DNA of 64,000 nt. Origin: Lamellibrachia satsuma. Taxonomy: Eukaryota > Annelida > Polychaeta > Sabellida > Siboglinidae. Both the position numbers and the translations under genes were made by a program. Each line of letters starts with the position of its first letter. Within the stretch, counting starts at the first letter, position 1. The DNA lies in assembly GCA_033239005.1 (NCBI GenBank), contig BSQZ01000039.1, forward strand, positions 4,049,816 to 4,113,815, read 5' to 3'. Under the pieces are notes generated by a model. The model saw only the letters and a list, made by a program, of their open reading frames with translations. It made no database searches and had not been told where the DNA came from. Shown here in pieces: positions 1 through 11,390 of this stretch.

Positions 1-224
1 CAGTGACTGTCGTTGAAGCGGCTCACGTCTCCCGTTGCATACATGGCGTCGAGCCACGCATACATTCCGTGCTCAGCCGCGGCGCTCATTCTGGGACACA
101 TACAAAGGAGCGAAGAACAAAACCACCGTTAAGTTTTACATTATAACGTTTCCGGTTCTCTTTGGAATATTTATCCTTAAACGTCCACTAACTGACATCG
201 TGTGGGAAACTCGTGAAAATACTC
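1..224. other. unassigned sequence
   Basis: Short open frames are present but none has a recognisable domain. I see no supported gene in this stretch. Confidence 0.4.
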
Positions 225-375
225 GATTTCTACCCAGCCCGGTGATTGATTTTGAAATGTTGGTGCGTTCTGCAAAATAGCCAGTATAGTGATAAGCGAG
301 CGGCCAGCGTATGTTCATTGCAATTAAACGAAAGCTGAAATACAGTAGTACAGAAAACACTAACTTTACTAACGT
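225..375 (+). repeat. dispersed repeat, copy A
   Basis: This stretch resembles 55,365-55,500. Shared blocks in the same order include a GTGATTGATTTTGAAATGTTGG-like block, GCGAGCGGCCAGCGT (GCGAGCGGTCAGCGT in the other copy) and TTACTAACGTATC (TTTCTAATGTATC). Two diverged copies 55 kb apart point to an interspersed element of unknown class. Confidence 0.6.
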
Positions 376-548
376 ATCCTTCTTTTACTTTCTACTTGTA
401 AAGAAGTAGATTTTTATGTATCTACTTCTACTTGTAACGAAGTAGAATTACGTGTTACTTTTATAAATGTAACGAAGTACCGACACCGGGCGTTTAATTT
501 TCTCCGCTGCATAATTATCCCGCTTCATACAGAAACGGCATATACACT

Positions 549-658
549 ACGCGCGGAATCACCGCGCCTAAATCAGTAATCTGTCTTCTGATTCGTTAAT
601 TCAACGCGCGGAATCACCGCGCCTAAATCAGTAATCTGTCTTCTGATTCGTTAATTCA
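549..658 (+). repeat. 55-bp direct tandem duplication
   Basis: Two head-to-tail, virtually identical 55-bp copies (549-603 and 604-658) start with ACGCGCGGAATCACCGCGCC. The near-identity implies a recent duplication inside the hAT remnant. Confidence 0.85.
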
Positions 659-661
659 AAA

Positions 662-1005
662 TTGAGCCCGGAGCAGAGACTAGCTGAGATGGACGAGTCA
701 TCGAGGAGGCTGCCATCTGACAGCTCCTCGCCTGCCAGCGAGGACGAGTTCTTCGCCAGGAAGAATCTGCGCGCGTCCATGTTCGACCAGCTGGAGCGTC
801 ATCTGTCGGATGACTCGGAGCATCTCTCTGGGCTGGCGGCGGATCCAAAGCGCCGCACCCTGTTTGTCGAACTGAACACTGCTCTGCCTGCCAGTGCAGC
901 CTTCGAGCGTCTGTTTAGTGCATATTTAAGCCACTGCGAGCGTGCATCGGGGATGGAGAGTTAGAGCAGCAGTTGCTGTTCAAGCTGAATAAAGCGTTCG
1001 TGTAA
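662..1005 (+). pseudogene. hAT transposase C-terminal fragment, frameshifted
   Basis: The frame from 662 encodes an acidic stretch, then LNTALPASAAFERLFS, close to the LPSSAAxERLFS core of the hAT dimerisation domain that transposase monomers use to pair. Shortly after, the frame ends at TAG (962-964). The next frame continues with a family-like QQLLFKLNKAF tail and stops at 1,003-1,005, so a frameshift near 945-960 broke the gene. The N-terminal zinc finger and catalytic core are absent, and the nominal start is not a real initiation site. The hAT assignment rests on this short motif. Confidence 0.6.
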
Positions 1006-1544
1006 CCTGGTGTGCCTTGCAATCTTTTGCTGGCTTACTAGTGTGTGGAAGTGTGTGTTTGTCTGCACGTGTTAAACTTAAAAAGTATTAGTTTCGTTCT
1101 TATGCTTGTTGGCTCGTGAGTCGTGGTCTACTTCAAGTATATATTTTTACTTTCTACTTTTACTCAAGTAGATTTTTTTTGGGTAGTTTTACTTCTACTT
1201 GAGTAGATTTTTCAGGATCTACTTTTACTCAAGTAAAAATATTCTACTTGTTACAGACAGCGTTACGCAGCATTTCGTGGGGGGTGTCTTGGCGTAACAA
1301 TTAAAAAAGGCTGTTTGCTCGTCTAGCTGTCAATATCAGACTGATAGCATTGATGGCTATGCCAATGTTTGGGTATATTTCAACATCATTTCACGGGGAA
1401 AAGAATGCGGACTCTATCTTGCATCAGTGAAGTATGTAGTGGCGCTAGAAAAAAATCTACAATTTCGGTGTGCCGGCGAAAAGCTCTACAGCACACCAGC
1501 GCGCTGAATCCCGACCCCTTGAAAACCGTCAAAAAGTCAAAAGG

Positions 1545-2005
1545 CCCAGATGGCAAGTGGACAAGGAAGCCATTAACTTATCTAGAGTCCAACATATTTA
1601 ATCTATGTGTAACCAGCCCTCCTGAGATATGTGTCAACCTGGTCTGTAAACACATTCACGCTGCTAGCAGTTACACACAATCTATAGATAATTTGTTCCA
1701 TTGATTGATTGTCCTCTATGAGAACGAGTACTACCTGATATCCAATCTACACTGATCCTGATCTAGTTCTACTATCTTTCTTGAGTGAGAAAAACATTAT
1801 TTATTTCTATCAATATTTTATACCCATTTAATATCTTAGAAACTTTGATTTGATCTCCTCTTAACCGCCACATTATTTCAGTCGTTCTTCATAACTAAGG
1901 TCTTTAGTAGTTCTTGAATCATTTTAGTTGCTCTCCTCTGTATTCGTTCAAGCTTCCTATGATGTGGTCTCCAAGCTTGTATACAGTATTCTAAATGAGG
2001 TCGCT
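1545..2005 (-). mobile_element. LINE 3' fragment (family A)
   Basis: Read on the minus strand this is the end of a non-LTR reverse transcriptase ORF (LERIQRRATK-type motif, then the LRDLSYE and TRRLRGDQIE region, with stops and frameshifts), followed by a short 3' UTR. The UTR contains CTCGATAAGCCAATGGCTTCC-like sequence shared with 11,391-11,590, 15,440-15,890 and 50,935-51,335. It is 5' truncated, as is usual for LINEs. Confidence 0.7.
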
Positions 2006-2504
2006 AATGACCTGTCATCTGTCAATGTCATTACAGACATAAAACCACATTTACGTTACATAGAGTAGCACCGTCATAACACATGAGTTAACAAGCACAA
2101 AGCCTCATCGCTGATGTAAATAAAACTAAGGCACTAGTGAGAAATCATGGACAACGTAGGCGTCTAGGTCTAACAGAACATAGCAATGCCAGCCAGCCAG
2201 CCAGCCAACGCAGCTACAGCCAACTCAGCTATACAGCGCCAAGTTTGGAGATTTTCAGACAGAGGATCTCCAGCTTGCAACATTAATTCGCATTGTATCT
2301 GTAACGCTTTCAACTTTTCCTCCATTTAAATTGTAGCTTTACACGCACACTATCATCTTTTCTCTTTCTTCCAAATATTTTAATTCTTTCTCTTACATCA
2401 CTTTAGCACGTGTGCACACACACCGAGTCAGTTAGCCTCCAAGAGAATGTCGACTCGTACCCGAAAGAAGATATAATGGACTCAATTCGGGCCAGAACCG
2501 ATAA

Positions 2505-2715
2505 TGACGGAACTATTTGTTTACGTATGACACGGTCACCGAACAAAATAGCGTGCGCGATGACGACGGAACTATTTATTTATGTTCTGACGCGGTCGCT
2601 GCGTACAAAATCGCGCATTCGATGACAACAGAACTATTTGTTTACATCATAACGAGGTCGCTATGTACTATTTATTTACGCCATGACTCGGCAATCGCGT
2701 ACACGATAACAACAA
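2505..2715 (+). repeat. about 60-bp imperfect tandem repeat, 3-4 units
   Basis: Units carry GACGGAACTATTTGTTTACG, a GACGCGGTCGC block and a CAAAATCGCG block. The AACTATTT anchors lie at 2,511, 2,570 and 2,632, with a shorter fourth unit. Copies are diverged, so the array is old. No coding sense is supported. Confidence 0.65.
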
Positions 2716-3198
2716 AACTTAAAGTAAATTTTAAAACGGAATGACAACCGATTGTGGCGATAGAGAACATAGTCCCCAACTTTTAATTTGCAAAAATCAT
2801 TACGCATGTGAAATAATATATAATTGTCCGATTATTTGTACTATTCCACCAGCCGTCGAGGAAGATTACAGAGGGACGCGGATCGCAAATGCACCATTTG
2901 ATATAATTGACTACCCAGCAGCCGAGATCAGCCGGCCTCTCGTCACCGTTGTAAAAAACAAGTAATTGTATTCATTTGTAATACAGACACTCCATCACAC
3001 ATTGCATTGCACTCGTTTACTGTGCTTTGCTGTTAGGTCGCATCGCTGTTAAGGTCAATTCAACCTGGCCCAGACGGTGACCTTAATAGCGAGGTTCCAC
3101 TGCACTCGTTTTTATGAACATCCTCGTGGTCTCGAGGCTAACGCGATGCAGTTGAGTCACGGCGCCAGATCTGGTAAGCCGCAGAAAAAAATTGTTCG

Positions 3199-3347
3199 CT
3201 AAACAATTGTCCGCCGTCAAATATTTTCCGTTTATATAATATCATACACACGCACGCACGCACGCACGCACGTGTTTGCATGGAGACGCAAATACACACA
3301 CATATAGATAAATACCAACGTGTTTGCATGGAGAAAATAGTTAGATA

Positions 3348-3445
<98 letters not shown>

Positions 3446-3649
3446 GATTTTACGACAGAAAGTGAAAATTCATCCATTATTTCCCGTGGTTGACATTCTT
3501 TGTTATAAGTCATTATTATTATGTCTATTTTTTAGTATTGTAGCTATGATATGTTTATGTTATTGATAATTTGATGATCAACTACCTGCTCACTCATGAG
3601 CAGATGCACCAAGCGGAAAATATTTGACGGCGGAAACATTTTAGCCCGA
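3199..3649. mobile_element. foldback/MITE-like element around a (TA)n tract
   Basis: A stretch near 3,199-3,235 containing TCCGCCGTCAAATATTTTCC recurs as its reverse complement at about 3,612-3,649. These roughly 37-bp inverted arms enclose a (CACG)n tract, a repeated GTGTTTGCATGGAGA and a 91-bp (TA)n. The layout fits a short non-autonomous DNA transposon, but no target-site duplication was established. Confidence 0.55.
3351..3441. repeat. (TA)n microsatellite
   Basis: Uninterrupted TA dinucleotides for about 91 bp. Confidence 0.97.
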
Positions 3650-4905
3650 CACCTGTCGTACTACGTGAATATCTAAAGTGAATGGCAATATAAGCATTTA
3701 GCAGCAGCGGCTACAGCACATCGAGGTCATTGTAACAGCAACGACTTCATAGCCCAGCCATTTGCACTAAGGGACTTTGTAAATATAAAAATGCCAACAT
3801 TAATCTGTTTGGATGTGATTGACCCCACTCGAAAACAAACAAAAAACAACGACGTATCGAATAACATTCAGTGAATGGAAAGCCGACTACTACAAAAGTT
3901 CAGCCGGGGAAAACTGAACAAAGACATACCTTTCCAAATTGTGCGTAATAATCCGTGTGGACCCCATGACCCATCCACCAACATATAATTTACTTTTATA
4001 TTACAGGATTTTTTATATTTACAAAGCCCCTAAGGCTAAATATATTGTGTTCCCACACGGTGTGCTGATAATCAATAGACATTGTATAACATGTTTATGT
4101 TGCCTGGCCTACCATGGTAGGTTTAAAAACCAAAAAACAGTCATACTACTGAGGGGCCGTGCCCGTTCTCCCGGGGGGGAGTTTTTTAGAGATTTTTTTT
4201 AACTGTAACATTTTCAGAAATCATCCCAGGATTCCCGGCTAATTGTGGATGCCCCTTTTTAAGACCCTCAAGATGGGACATTAGGCCTAATCAATGACAC
4301 GTGACTACCAGTGATGGCCGTGGCTACCTGAAGGCGTTCTGGTTGCAGATGGTTACAGCCGGGAAGACAACGGTCTTTTTACGATGGAAGTTGACGTTGA
4401 TGGTGACCGGCCGTCGACTGTAGTAAGTGACCCGATCAAAGACCTGACACATGGCACATTAGAGACACGTTGACTTTCCCATGTACTAAGTTCGTTGACT
4501 GCATTAGAAAACAATTCGAAATGTTAGATTGTTTACTAAATATATCGCACTATTAAATTAAAATGTTTGTCCTTCGTTCGCCTAATTATGTTTTCTTTTT
4601 AAAATACAACAAACATATATTATGCACTTGATCCTAAATGTTAAGCTGAAGTAGACATTTATACAGACTGTATTTGCATAATAAACTAAAAAAAGTATAA
4701 CAGCAGCGCGGATGTTCTACAACCGTGTGCTTTTAGCTATTACAGTTAAAAATGGATTTGTTTTACAAGAAAGGTTCCATTGTAAATGTCTTGGGGCCCG
4801 GAAATAGCAAAGCGAGGATTCGGCACATATGATCCGAGAAAAAGAGGGTATAATGGTCCATACCTGATAGACGAATATTGCGAAGCCTATGACGAAGACG
4901 AGCAG
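3650..4905. other. gene-free AT-rich stretch
   Basis: No recognisable gene, RNA or transposon domain. An open frame starts at 4,786 and runs into the following minisatellite; its first 40 codons show no known motif. Confidence 0.4.
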
Positions 4906-4909
4906 CCAG

Positions 4910-5825
4910 AACACCCTGTAAACAAAGACAGAACTCCCTGTCAACAAAGACAGAACACCCTGTCAACAAAGACAGAACACCCTGTATACAAAGACAGAAC
5001 TCCCTGTCAACAAAGACAGAACACCCTGTCAACAAAGACAGAACTCCCTGTCAACAAAGACAGAACACCCTGTCAACAAAGACAGAACACCCTGTATACA
5101 AAGACAGAACACGATAAACAAAGACAGAACACCCTGTAAACAAAGACAGAACACCCTGTCAACAAAGACGGAACACCCTGTAAACAAAGACAGAACACCC
5201 TGTCAACAAAGACAGAACACCCTGTCAACAAAGACGGAACACCCTGTCAACAAAGACAGAACACTCTATAAACAAAGACAGAACACCCTGTCAATAAAGA
5301 CAGAACACCCTGTAAACAAAGACAGAACACCCTGTCAACAAAGACAGAACACCCTGTCAACAAAGACGGAACACCCTGTCAACAAAGACAGAACACCCTG
5401 TCAACAAAGACAGAACACCCTGTCAACAAAGATGGAACACCCTGTCAACAAAGACGGAACACCCTGTCAACAAAGACAGAACACTCTATAAACAAAGACA
5501 GAACACCCTGTCAATAAAGACAGAACACCCTGTAAACAAAGACAGAACACCCTGTCAACAAAGACGGAACACCCTGTCAACAAAGACGGAACACCCTGTC
5601 AACAAAGACAGAACACTCTATAAACAAAGACAGATCACCCTGTCAACAAAGACAGAACACCCTGTAAACAAAGACAGAACACCCTGTAAACAAAGACAGA
5701 ACACCCTGTAAACAAAGACAGAATACCCTGTATACAAAGACAGAACACGATAAACAAAGACAGAACACCCTGTAAACAAAGACAGAACACCCTGTCAACA
5801 AAGACAGAACACCCTGTCAACAAAA
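4910..5825 (+). repeat. 22-bp minisatellite, about 41 copies
   Basis: The unit is AACACCCTGTCAACAAAGAC plus AG, with recurring variants (AACTCCCTG, CTGTAAAC, CTGTATAC, AAGACGG, AACACTCTATAAAC). Variants recur in blocks (for example the ACTCTATAAAC unit followed by CTGTCAATAAAGAC), suggesting multi-unit slippage or segmental amplification. Since 22 is not a multiple of three, the open frames across it are periodic artefacts. Confidence 0.95.
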
Positions 5826-5831
5826 CCAGGT

Positions 5832-6160
5832 ACAGGTAAGTTCTTATACAGCGCGGTATCCAGTCCGTGGGACCGCTAGAAGCGCTTTACATTTCACCCC
5901 GGCAAACCTGTTCCTTAAAACACCAACGCTACTTCTCTTGGAAGCATTCAACCACGCTGCAATTATCGCGCGAAGACTATTCGCTCACATGTTCACATAT
6001 ACTCATCTCCACATCTTGCCATGCACACATTTATGCAGTTGAATGAACTGAGACAACGTGGAATAAACGAAATTGCTTCGAAACGGCAGCAAGATGGTTC
6101 GAACCCCGATCTTCCCGAGCGAGAAGCCTGTGTTCTAATCACTGGGCTATCACGCCCCAC
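5832..6160 (-). mobile_element. tRNA-derived SINE, near full length
   Basis: On the minus strand from 6,160 there is a tRNA-like head with an A-box-like TAGCCCAGTGATTAG and a perfect B box GGTTCGAACC, the internal promoter of RNA polymerase III. Then comes a central block GCAATTTCGTTTATTCC..TTGTCTCAGTTCA, and a tail AAGCGCTT..GTCCCACGGACTGGATACCGCGC ending in GAACTTACC. The same head-core-tail order is seen at 8,124-8,435. It abuts the end of the 22-bp array. Confidence 0.8.
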
Positions 6161-6729
6161 GGTTAAACTCGATAACAAACACGCGATGTTAGGTGAATGC
6201 TTTCTTCTCCTCAATCCCCTTTCACAGACTGCGTACTACCACCGATAGCGATCACTTTCTGGGGTTATAAATACTATCTCAACCAACTGTTGTCAATGGG
6301 CGATCGTGTGGCCAGTATGATCAAATCAGTGATGGTTATCAGCTATAGTTAGTCTGGTTGCGCTGTCGTGAGGTCGACCTTGTTAAGTCTGGGGCAAGCG
6401 TGCAGAAAAACGGTAAAGTTACAATGTGTGGTGTTCGGTGGACACAGGCACGATAATCACCAACATACCGAAGACGAAACGGAGTGTAACTGTAGGGTCT
6501 ACAATGACTTCGGAGGCATCCACACGTCTTATGTCCCCGGGAGGGGGCGATCAATACATCGCCAGTACATCATCCTTGGGAATTTATCTAACTGACCCCA
6601 ACCCAACGCGTTTTATATACTTGTCAAAAAGATACCATTTTCAAGTTGAGCGAATTGATATATACATCCTTTTCCGTGAATGGGAGACACATTCTACAAG
6701 TTTGACAAACGTATGACCTTCACAACGTT
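6161..6729. other. unassigned sequence
   Basis: Short open frames only; no domain, RNA gene or repeat signature that I can support. Confidence 0.4.
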
Positions 6730-7640
6730 AGTTTTTCCGCGTGCGCGTGCGCGTGTGTGTTTTATACCTCGGCCAAAGAACAGCTGTTAAAACCTGGGAG
6801 TGGTGGCTCACTTACACAAACACCGCCAGGCGAGTGACGGTGTGTGTTACTGAACACGATGTTTCCTGTTTGTAATTCCACGCGGCCCACGAACAAGCTG
6901 TTTCTTTCATTATACGATCCAGTAAATACGTAAAAGGATCAATGACGTCGTGGAGAACGTACAGTAGAAGTCAAAGTATGGACAATAGAAGGTGTACTGA
7001 AATAAAAACAGTTCCTATACAGCGCTGTATCCGGTGCCTGGGACAGTTGGAGGAGCTTTACACGTCAACCCCGGAAGACATGTTCACTCGAACAATAACT
7101 GGACTTACGTGGGAAGAATTCAGCCACGTCGCAATTACTGCTCATTCATTTAAGTAGCCACCAAAGTATCTTGCCAAGAACCCATTACCATACAAAACAA
7201 CAATATCGCGTCTTCACGCGGGATACTACAGTCGCTGACACGTGCATGTGTTGACAGCCGTCCATTAGACATGTTTAATCTGGGCGCAGCAAAAGTGTCG
7301 TTGTCCTCAACAATAGCTACATCCTTGTTCAAAATAAACAAGGATGTATTTTGAACAGCGAAAACTTGCCAAAAGGGGGCACCACCTGAAAATCACTGGC
7401 AAATGATTCGTATCACATAAACCCGGGAATAAACTAGTGTCCCGTACCAACCTACCTTCTCGCCGACACAGGCGTCGGCTCCGTGATTTGACTGACACCG
7501 TTGAGCGTGGTGCTCTGACTGTAGTCATACCATACCTTTTTCCAACTCAATCCCTCCCGTTCACCCGTCTCGTGCTCCGTTCCCTTCCCACGCCCCTCGG
7601 CCTTCGTCAACGGACGCATCAGCATCGTCTCCCGTTCGCC
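6730..7640. repeat. duplicated composite block, copy 1
   Basis: The block runs in order: GCGTGCGCGTGCG tract; a GTGGTGGCTCACTTACA segment; a segment around AGTAGAAGTCAAAG..CAATAGAAGGTG; a SINE tail in minus orientation (about 7,013-7,165); a TGTCGTTGTCCTCAACAATAGC segment; and a GC-rich stretch with CTTCTCGCCGACACAGGCGTCGG. Nearly the same pieces recur at 8,845-9,600, where the part equivalent to about 7,031-7,285 is deleted. No gene is supported in it. Confidence 0.75.
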
Positions 7641-8123
7641 TGGGCAGCGACTCCGCTCCGTGGCTCCCATAGTCCCGATACCCCGGTACGCACTGCCGAG
7701 CCGGCGCTTTCGCTGGCAGCTGGCGGGCTTTGGTCGGCGGTCCGCGCAACTGCTCCAGCGGCGTCGGCGGGTTAGCTGGTGCATGTCGTCCTTGTTCTTG
7801 GTGGCGGCCGCAGCGGCGGCGTAGCGATTGATGTGCCAGTTGAGTCAAAGGTCGGCCACCTTTTTTCAGTGGAGTGCCATTCACTGTACATTGAGCGACT
7901 GTGAAAGATTCATTGAAAGTTGAACTGTTTTCCTCCCTTTCGAAGGTGCCCCACTGGTTGCTAGAGCCGCATACTTGGAATATAGTCGAACATGGCAGAT
8001 AATGGCTACGCGTCACCCATTTCATTGATCTCTTGTTTTGTTTGCCCGCCCAAATTTTTTCCAAAAGGATATAAATTAAGTAGTGAAAGTTTGCAACAAG
8101 TTTGACCGCACTTGCAGAGTTTT
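7641..8123. other. GC-rich then AT-rich unassigned sequence
   Basis: A 201-codon minus-strand frame spans this stretch but has no recognisable domain and runs into the SINE head, so I do not call it a gene. Confidence 0.4.
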
Positions 8124-8435
8124 GTGGGGCGCGGTAGCGTGGCGGGTTAGAACCCCGGGCTCTCATTCGCTGGTTTGAATCCTACTGCTGCCGCTTCGAA
8201 ACAGGCAATGTCTTTCACCACACTTTGCCACGTTTCACTCAGCACCATAACTGAATATCTGGCAACATACATAAGTGGAGATGTGAACGAATCGTCTTAG
8301 CGCAGAAATAGCAATGTGTCTGAATGCTTCCCGGAGAATGGCGTTGGAATGAACAGGTATGCCAGGGGGTGAAGTGTAAAACGCTCTGAGCAGTCCCAAG
8401 GACTGGACACGGCGCTATATATGAACTTACCTTTT
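8124..8435 (+). mobile_element. tRNA-derived SINE, near full length
   Basis: The head GTGGGGCGCGGTAGCG..GGGTTAG is followed by a B-box-like GGTTTGAATCC, a core with GCTTCGAAACAGGCAATGTC and CACTTTGCC, and a tail GTGTAAAACGCTCTGAGCAG then TCCCAAGGACTGGACACGGC ending in GAACTTACC. Same family as 5,832-6,160. The tail also carries the GCCAGGGGGTGAAGTGTAAA motif that has been tandemly amplified at 25,716-25,935. Confidence 0.8.
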
Positions 8436-8553
8436 ACGGATTTTTGCATCCACCTCGACCCATCCCCTGAATGGGACTGTCGCATTGGTGTAAGTCTTCG
8501 CCAACATGGACTATCTTCTGCTGCACATAGCAGGATCGGCTTTGCATGGATCC

Positions 8554-8644
<91 letters not shown>
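8554..8644. repeat. (TA)n microsatellite
   Basis: About 90 bp of TA dinucleotides, starting about 120 bp after the SINE tail. Confidence 0.97.
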
Positions 8645-8647
<3 letters not shown>

Positions 8648-8835
8648 CCAGCCACTTTTTCTTCTTTTTATTGACCCTCCCAGGGTCCTTGCAGAATGGT
8701 TTTTGAAATGGTTTTGTGTCGGGTGATGTGAAGAGAGCTTTCGCCGCTTAATTTTTTACAACATTTGATATTGCTTTCCCAATCAACTTGTTGTCTCACA
8801 TATTCGTTCTTTCGCTCGTTCGTTCGTTCGTTGTG

Positions 8836-8890
8836 TGCGTGCGCGTGCGCGTGCGCGTGCGCGTGCGCGTGCGCGTGCGCGTGCGCGTGT
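8836..8890. repeat. (GCGCGT)n alternating purine-pyrimidine tract
   Basis: About nine GTGCGC repeats at the left edge of the second duplicated block. The matching tract at about 6,740-6,757 is much shorter. Alternating CG/TG is the classic sequence type for left-handed Z-DNA. Confidence 0.9.
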
Positions 8891-9600
8891 GTGTTTTATA
8901 CGTCGGCCAAAGAACAGCTGCTAAGACCTGGGAGTGGTGGCTCACTTACATAAACGCTCGCCACGTGAGTGACGGAGCACACTATACTGACCACGATGTT
9001 TTCTTTTTTTGCAATTCTACGCGGCCCACGAACAAAGAGTAGAAGTCAAAATGTGGACAATAGAAGGTGTGCTGAAATAAAAACAGTTCCTATATAGCGC
9101 TGTATCGCGCAGCAAAGGTGTCGTTGTCCTCAACAATAGCTACATCCTTGTTCAAAATAAACAAGGATGTATTTTGAACAGCGAAAACTTGCCAAAAGGG
9201 GGCACCATCTGAAAATCACTGGCACTTGATTCGTATCACATGAACTCGGGAATAAACTAGAGTGTCCCGTGCCCACCTACCTTCTCGCCGACACAGGCGT
9301 CGGCTCCGTGATGTGACGAACACCGTTGAGCTTGGTGCTTCGACTGTAGTCATACCATACCTTTTTCCAACTCAAATCCTCCCGTTCACCCGTCTCGTGC
9401 TCCGTCCCCTTCCCATTCCCTTCGGTCTTCGTCAACGGACGCATCAACATCGTCTCCCGCTCGCCTGGGCTGCGACTATGTTCCGTGGCTTCCATAGTCC
9501 CGATACACCGACACGCACTCGCGAGCCGGCGCTTTCCTAGTCTCGCTAGCGCTTTCCGCGCTACTGCTCTCGCATACGGCGGCATCGGCGGGTTAGCTGG
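8891..9600. repeat. duplicated composite block, copy 2
   Basis: It matches 6,758-7,640 in order, with an internal deletion: TATAGCGCTGTATC at about 9,095-9,108 jumps directly to GCGCAGCAAAGGTGTCG, which lies near 7,285 in copy 1. Similarity continues through the CTTCTCGCCGACACAGGCGTCGG block to about 9,600. Confidence 0.75.
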
Positions 9601-9618
9601 TGCCTGTCGACCTTTTTT

Positions 9619-9621
<3 letters not shown>

Positions 9622-9666
<45 letters not shown>

Positions 9667-9683
9667 AGGCGGCGGCGGCGGCG
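9622..9683. repeat. (CGG)n trinucleotide repeat, about 20 units
   Basis: CGG repeats run for about 62 bp with one AGG-like interruption near 9,667. The tract sits between the duplicated GC-rich block and another SINE tail piece. CGG tracts of this length tend to be unstable and to form G-rich secondary structure. Confidence 0.95.
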
Positions 9684-10110
9684 CTGTATCCGGTGCCTGG
9701 GACTGTTGAAGGCGCTTTACACGTCAACCCTGGGAGACCTGTTCACTCGAACAATAACTCGACTTACGTGGGAAGAATTCAGCCACGTCGCAATTGCTGC
9801 TCATTCGTTTAAGTAGCCACCAGTGCCCCATGTACTCACTAGCATATAAAACAACTAAATCATGTCTTCACGCGGAAGGTACTACAGTCGCTGACACGTG
9901 CGTGTGACATTTTATCTGGAGAAAACACAAGTGGACACCGTCTGCAAATCACTGGCACTTGATTCGAATCACATGAGCCGTCTCGCCGACACAGGCGTCG
10001 GCTCCATGATATGACCGACACCGTTAAAGGAGGTGCTTCGACTGTAGTCACACCATACCTCCTTCCAACTCAACCCCTCCCGTTCACCCGTCTCGTGCTC
10101 CGTCCCTCAC
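9684..10110. repeat. third partial copy of the composite block
   Basis: About 9,684-9,830 repeats the minus-strand SINE tail segment seen at 7,025-7,165, and 9,960-10,110 repeats the CTCGCCGACACAGGCGTCGG segment. The order of pieces is rearranged relative to copies 1 and 2. Confidence 0.65.
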
Positions 10111-10391
10111 GGCGAAGTGCGTGATCAGCGCCCGTAACACGCGCCAACCAAAACAGGATTGGCACTGACGAGACACGGTTGACATGCGGTATTTAACGTC
10201 TAGTCTGAAATACTTTCTGACCCCTAAAGCATCTGAAACCATCGGAAACACCTGTCTGACTTCAGAAACCGTCAGCAACTAAACACGTGCCATTTTATTT
10301 GATGCATTGAATGTAATTTAAAATCAATAATTCATTAATTGTTATCGCGGAAATGCAAATGCTACTTGTACTATGTGTATTATAATATTAT

Positions 10392-10967
<576 letters not shown>

Positions 10968-11390
10968 GTAACGCGAGATGCCACCAGCCGCTAGAAACGC
11001 TGCAGGACGTACATCCGCGGAAATCGCGAGAAATGGCGAGCATTGCCGAGATATCATGTTATGGACTTCATACACAAGTGACGTCACAAAAAAATCATTG
11101 TTTTTGCCCCATTGCAACATTATAAGCTTCTAACGTGCGCAGATGTTCTGCGTTGCTATGGAATGACAATGTTTGTTGATGATCGTTTGGCCAGACTGAC
11201 GCCAAATGCCGACTCCATACGGACATTTTCCAACGAAATGTCAAATCGCTTTGGGCTTCTTTGCCATTAATATAATTAGCTTTTATTGAAGAGTAACCAA
11301 TAACATTATTTGTTAATGCATAGACTAACTATTAATACAACTGTTTGTTATCATGTATCACTATTTCTGGAATATTTGCATATGAACTTT
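10968..11390. other. unassigned sequence
   Basis: No supported gene or repeat beyond a trailing CGCGAGAAATGGCGAG motif related to the subrepeats of the inverted repeat. Confidence 0.4.

Larger units (their letters stand above)
380..1260 (+). mobile_element. hAT DNA transposon remnant
   Basis: Both ends are rich in ACTTTTACTCAAGTAGA-like sequence and its complement (about 380-480 and 1,145-1,255), a terminal style common in hAT elements. Between them lies a coding remnant resembling the hAT C-terminal dimerisation domain. Most of the transposase is missing, so the copy is non-autonomous. Exact ends and target-site duplication were not resolved. Confidence 0.6.

Noticed and set aside
3232..3513. 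[10 protein letters not shown] frames, also at 8,421-8,726, 10,496-10,863, 17,570-17,851 and 61,536-61,862
   Set aside because: Translations of (TA)n microsatellites.
4786..5139. 117-codon open frame entering the 22-bp array
   Set aside because: The pre-array part has no known motif or splice support, and the remainder is repeat.
4910..5825. CRISPR-like regular repeats (also at 20,225-22,975 and 53,310-53,935)
   Set aside because: There are no unique spacers between units, units are head to tail, and the genes are eukaryotic with introns.
6085..6160. Possible true tRNA genes (also at 8,124 and 42,890)
   Set aside because: A- and B-box motifs are present, but a proper cloverleaf was not evident and each is followed by the SINE core and tail.
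7561..8166. 201-codon minus-strand open frame
   Set aside because: It starts in a SINE head and crosses the duplicated GC-rich block; its partner block (9,277-9,585) does not preserve the full frame, and no family is recognisable.
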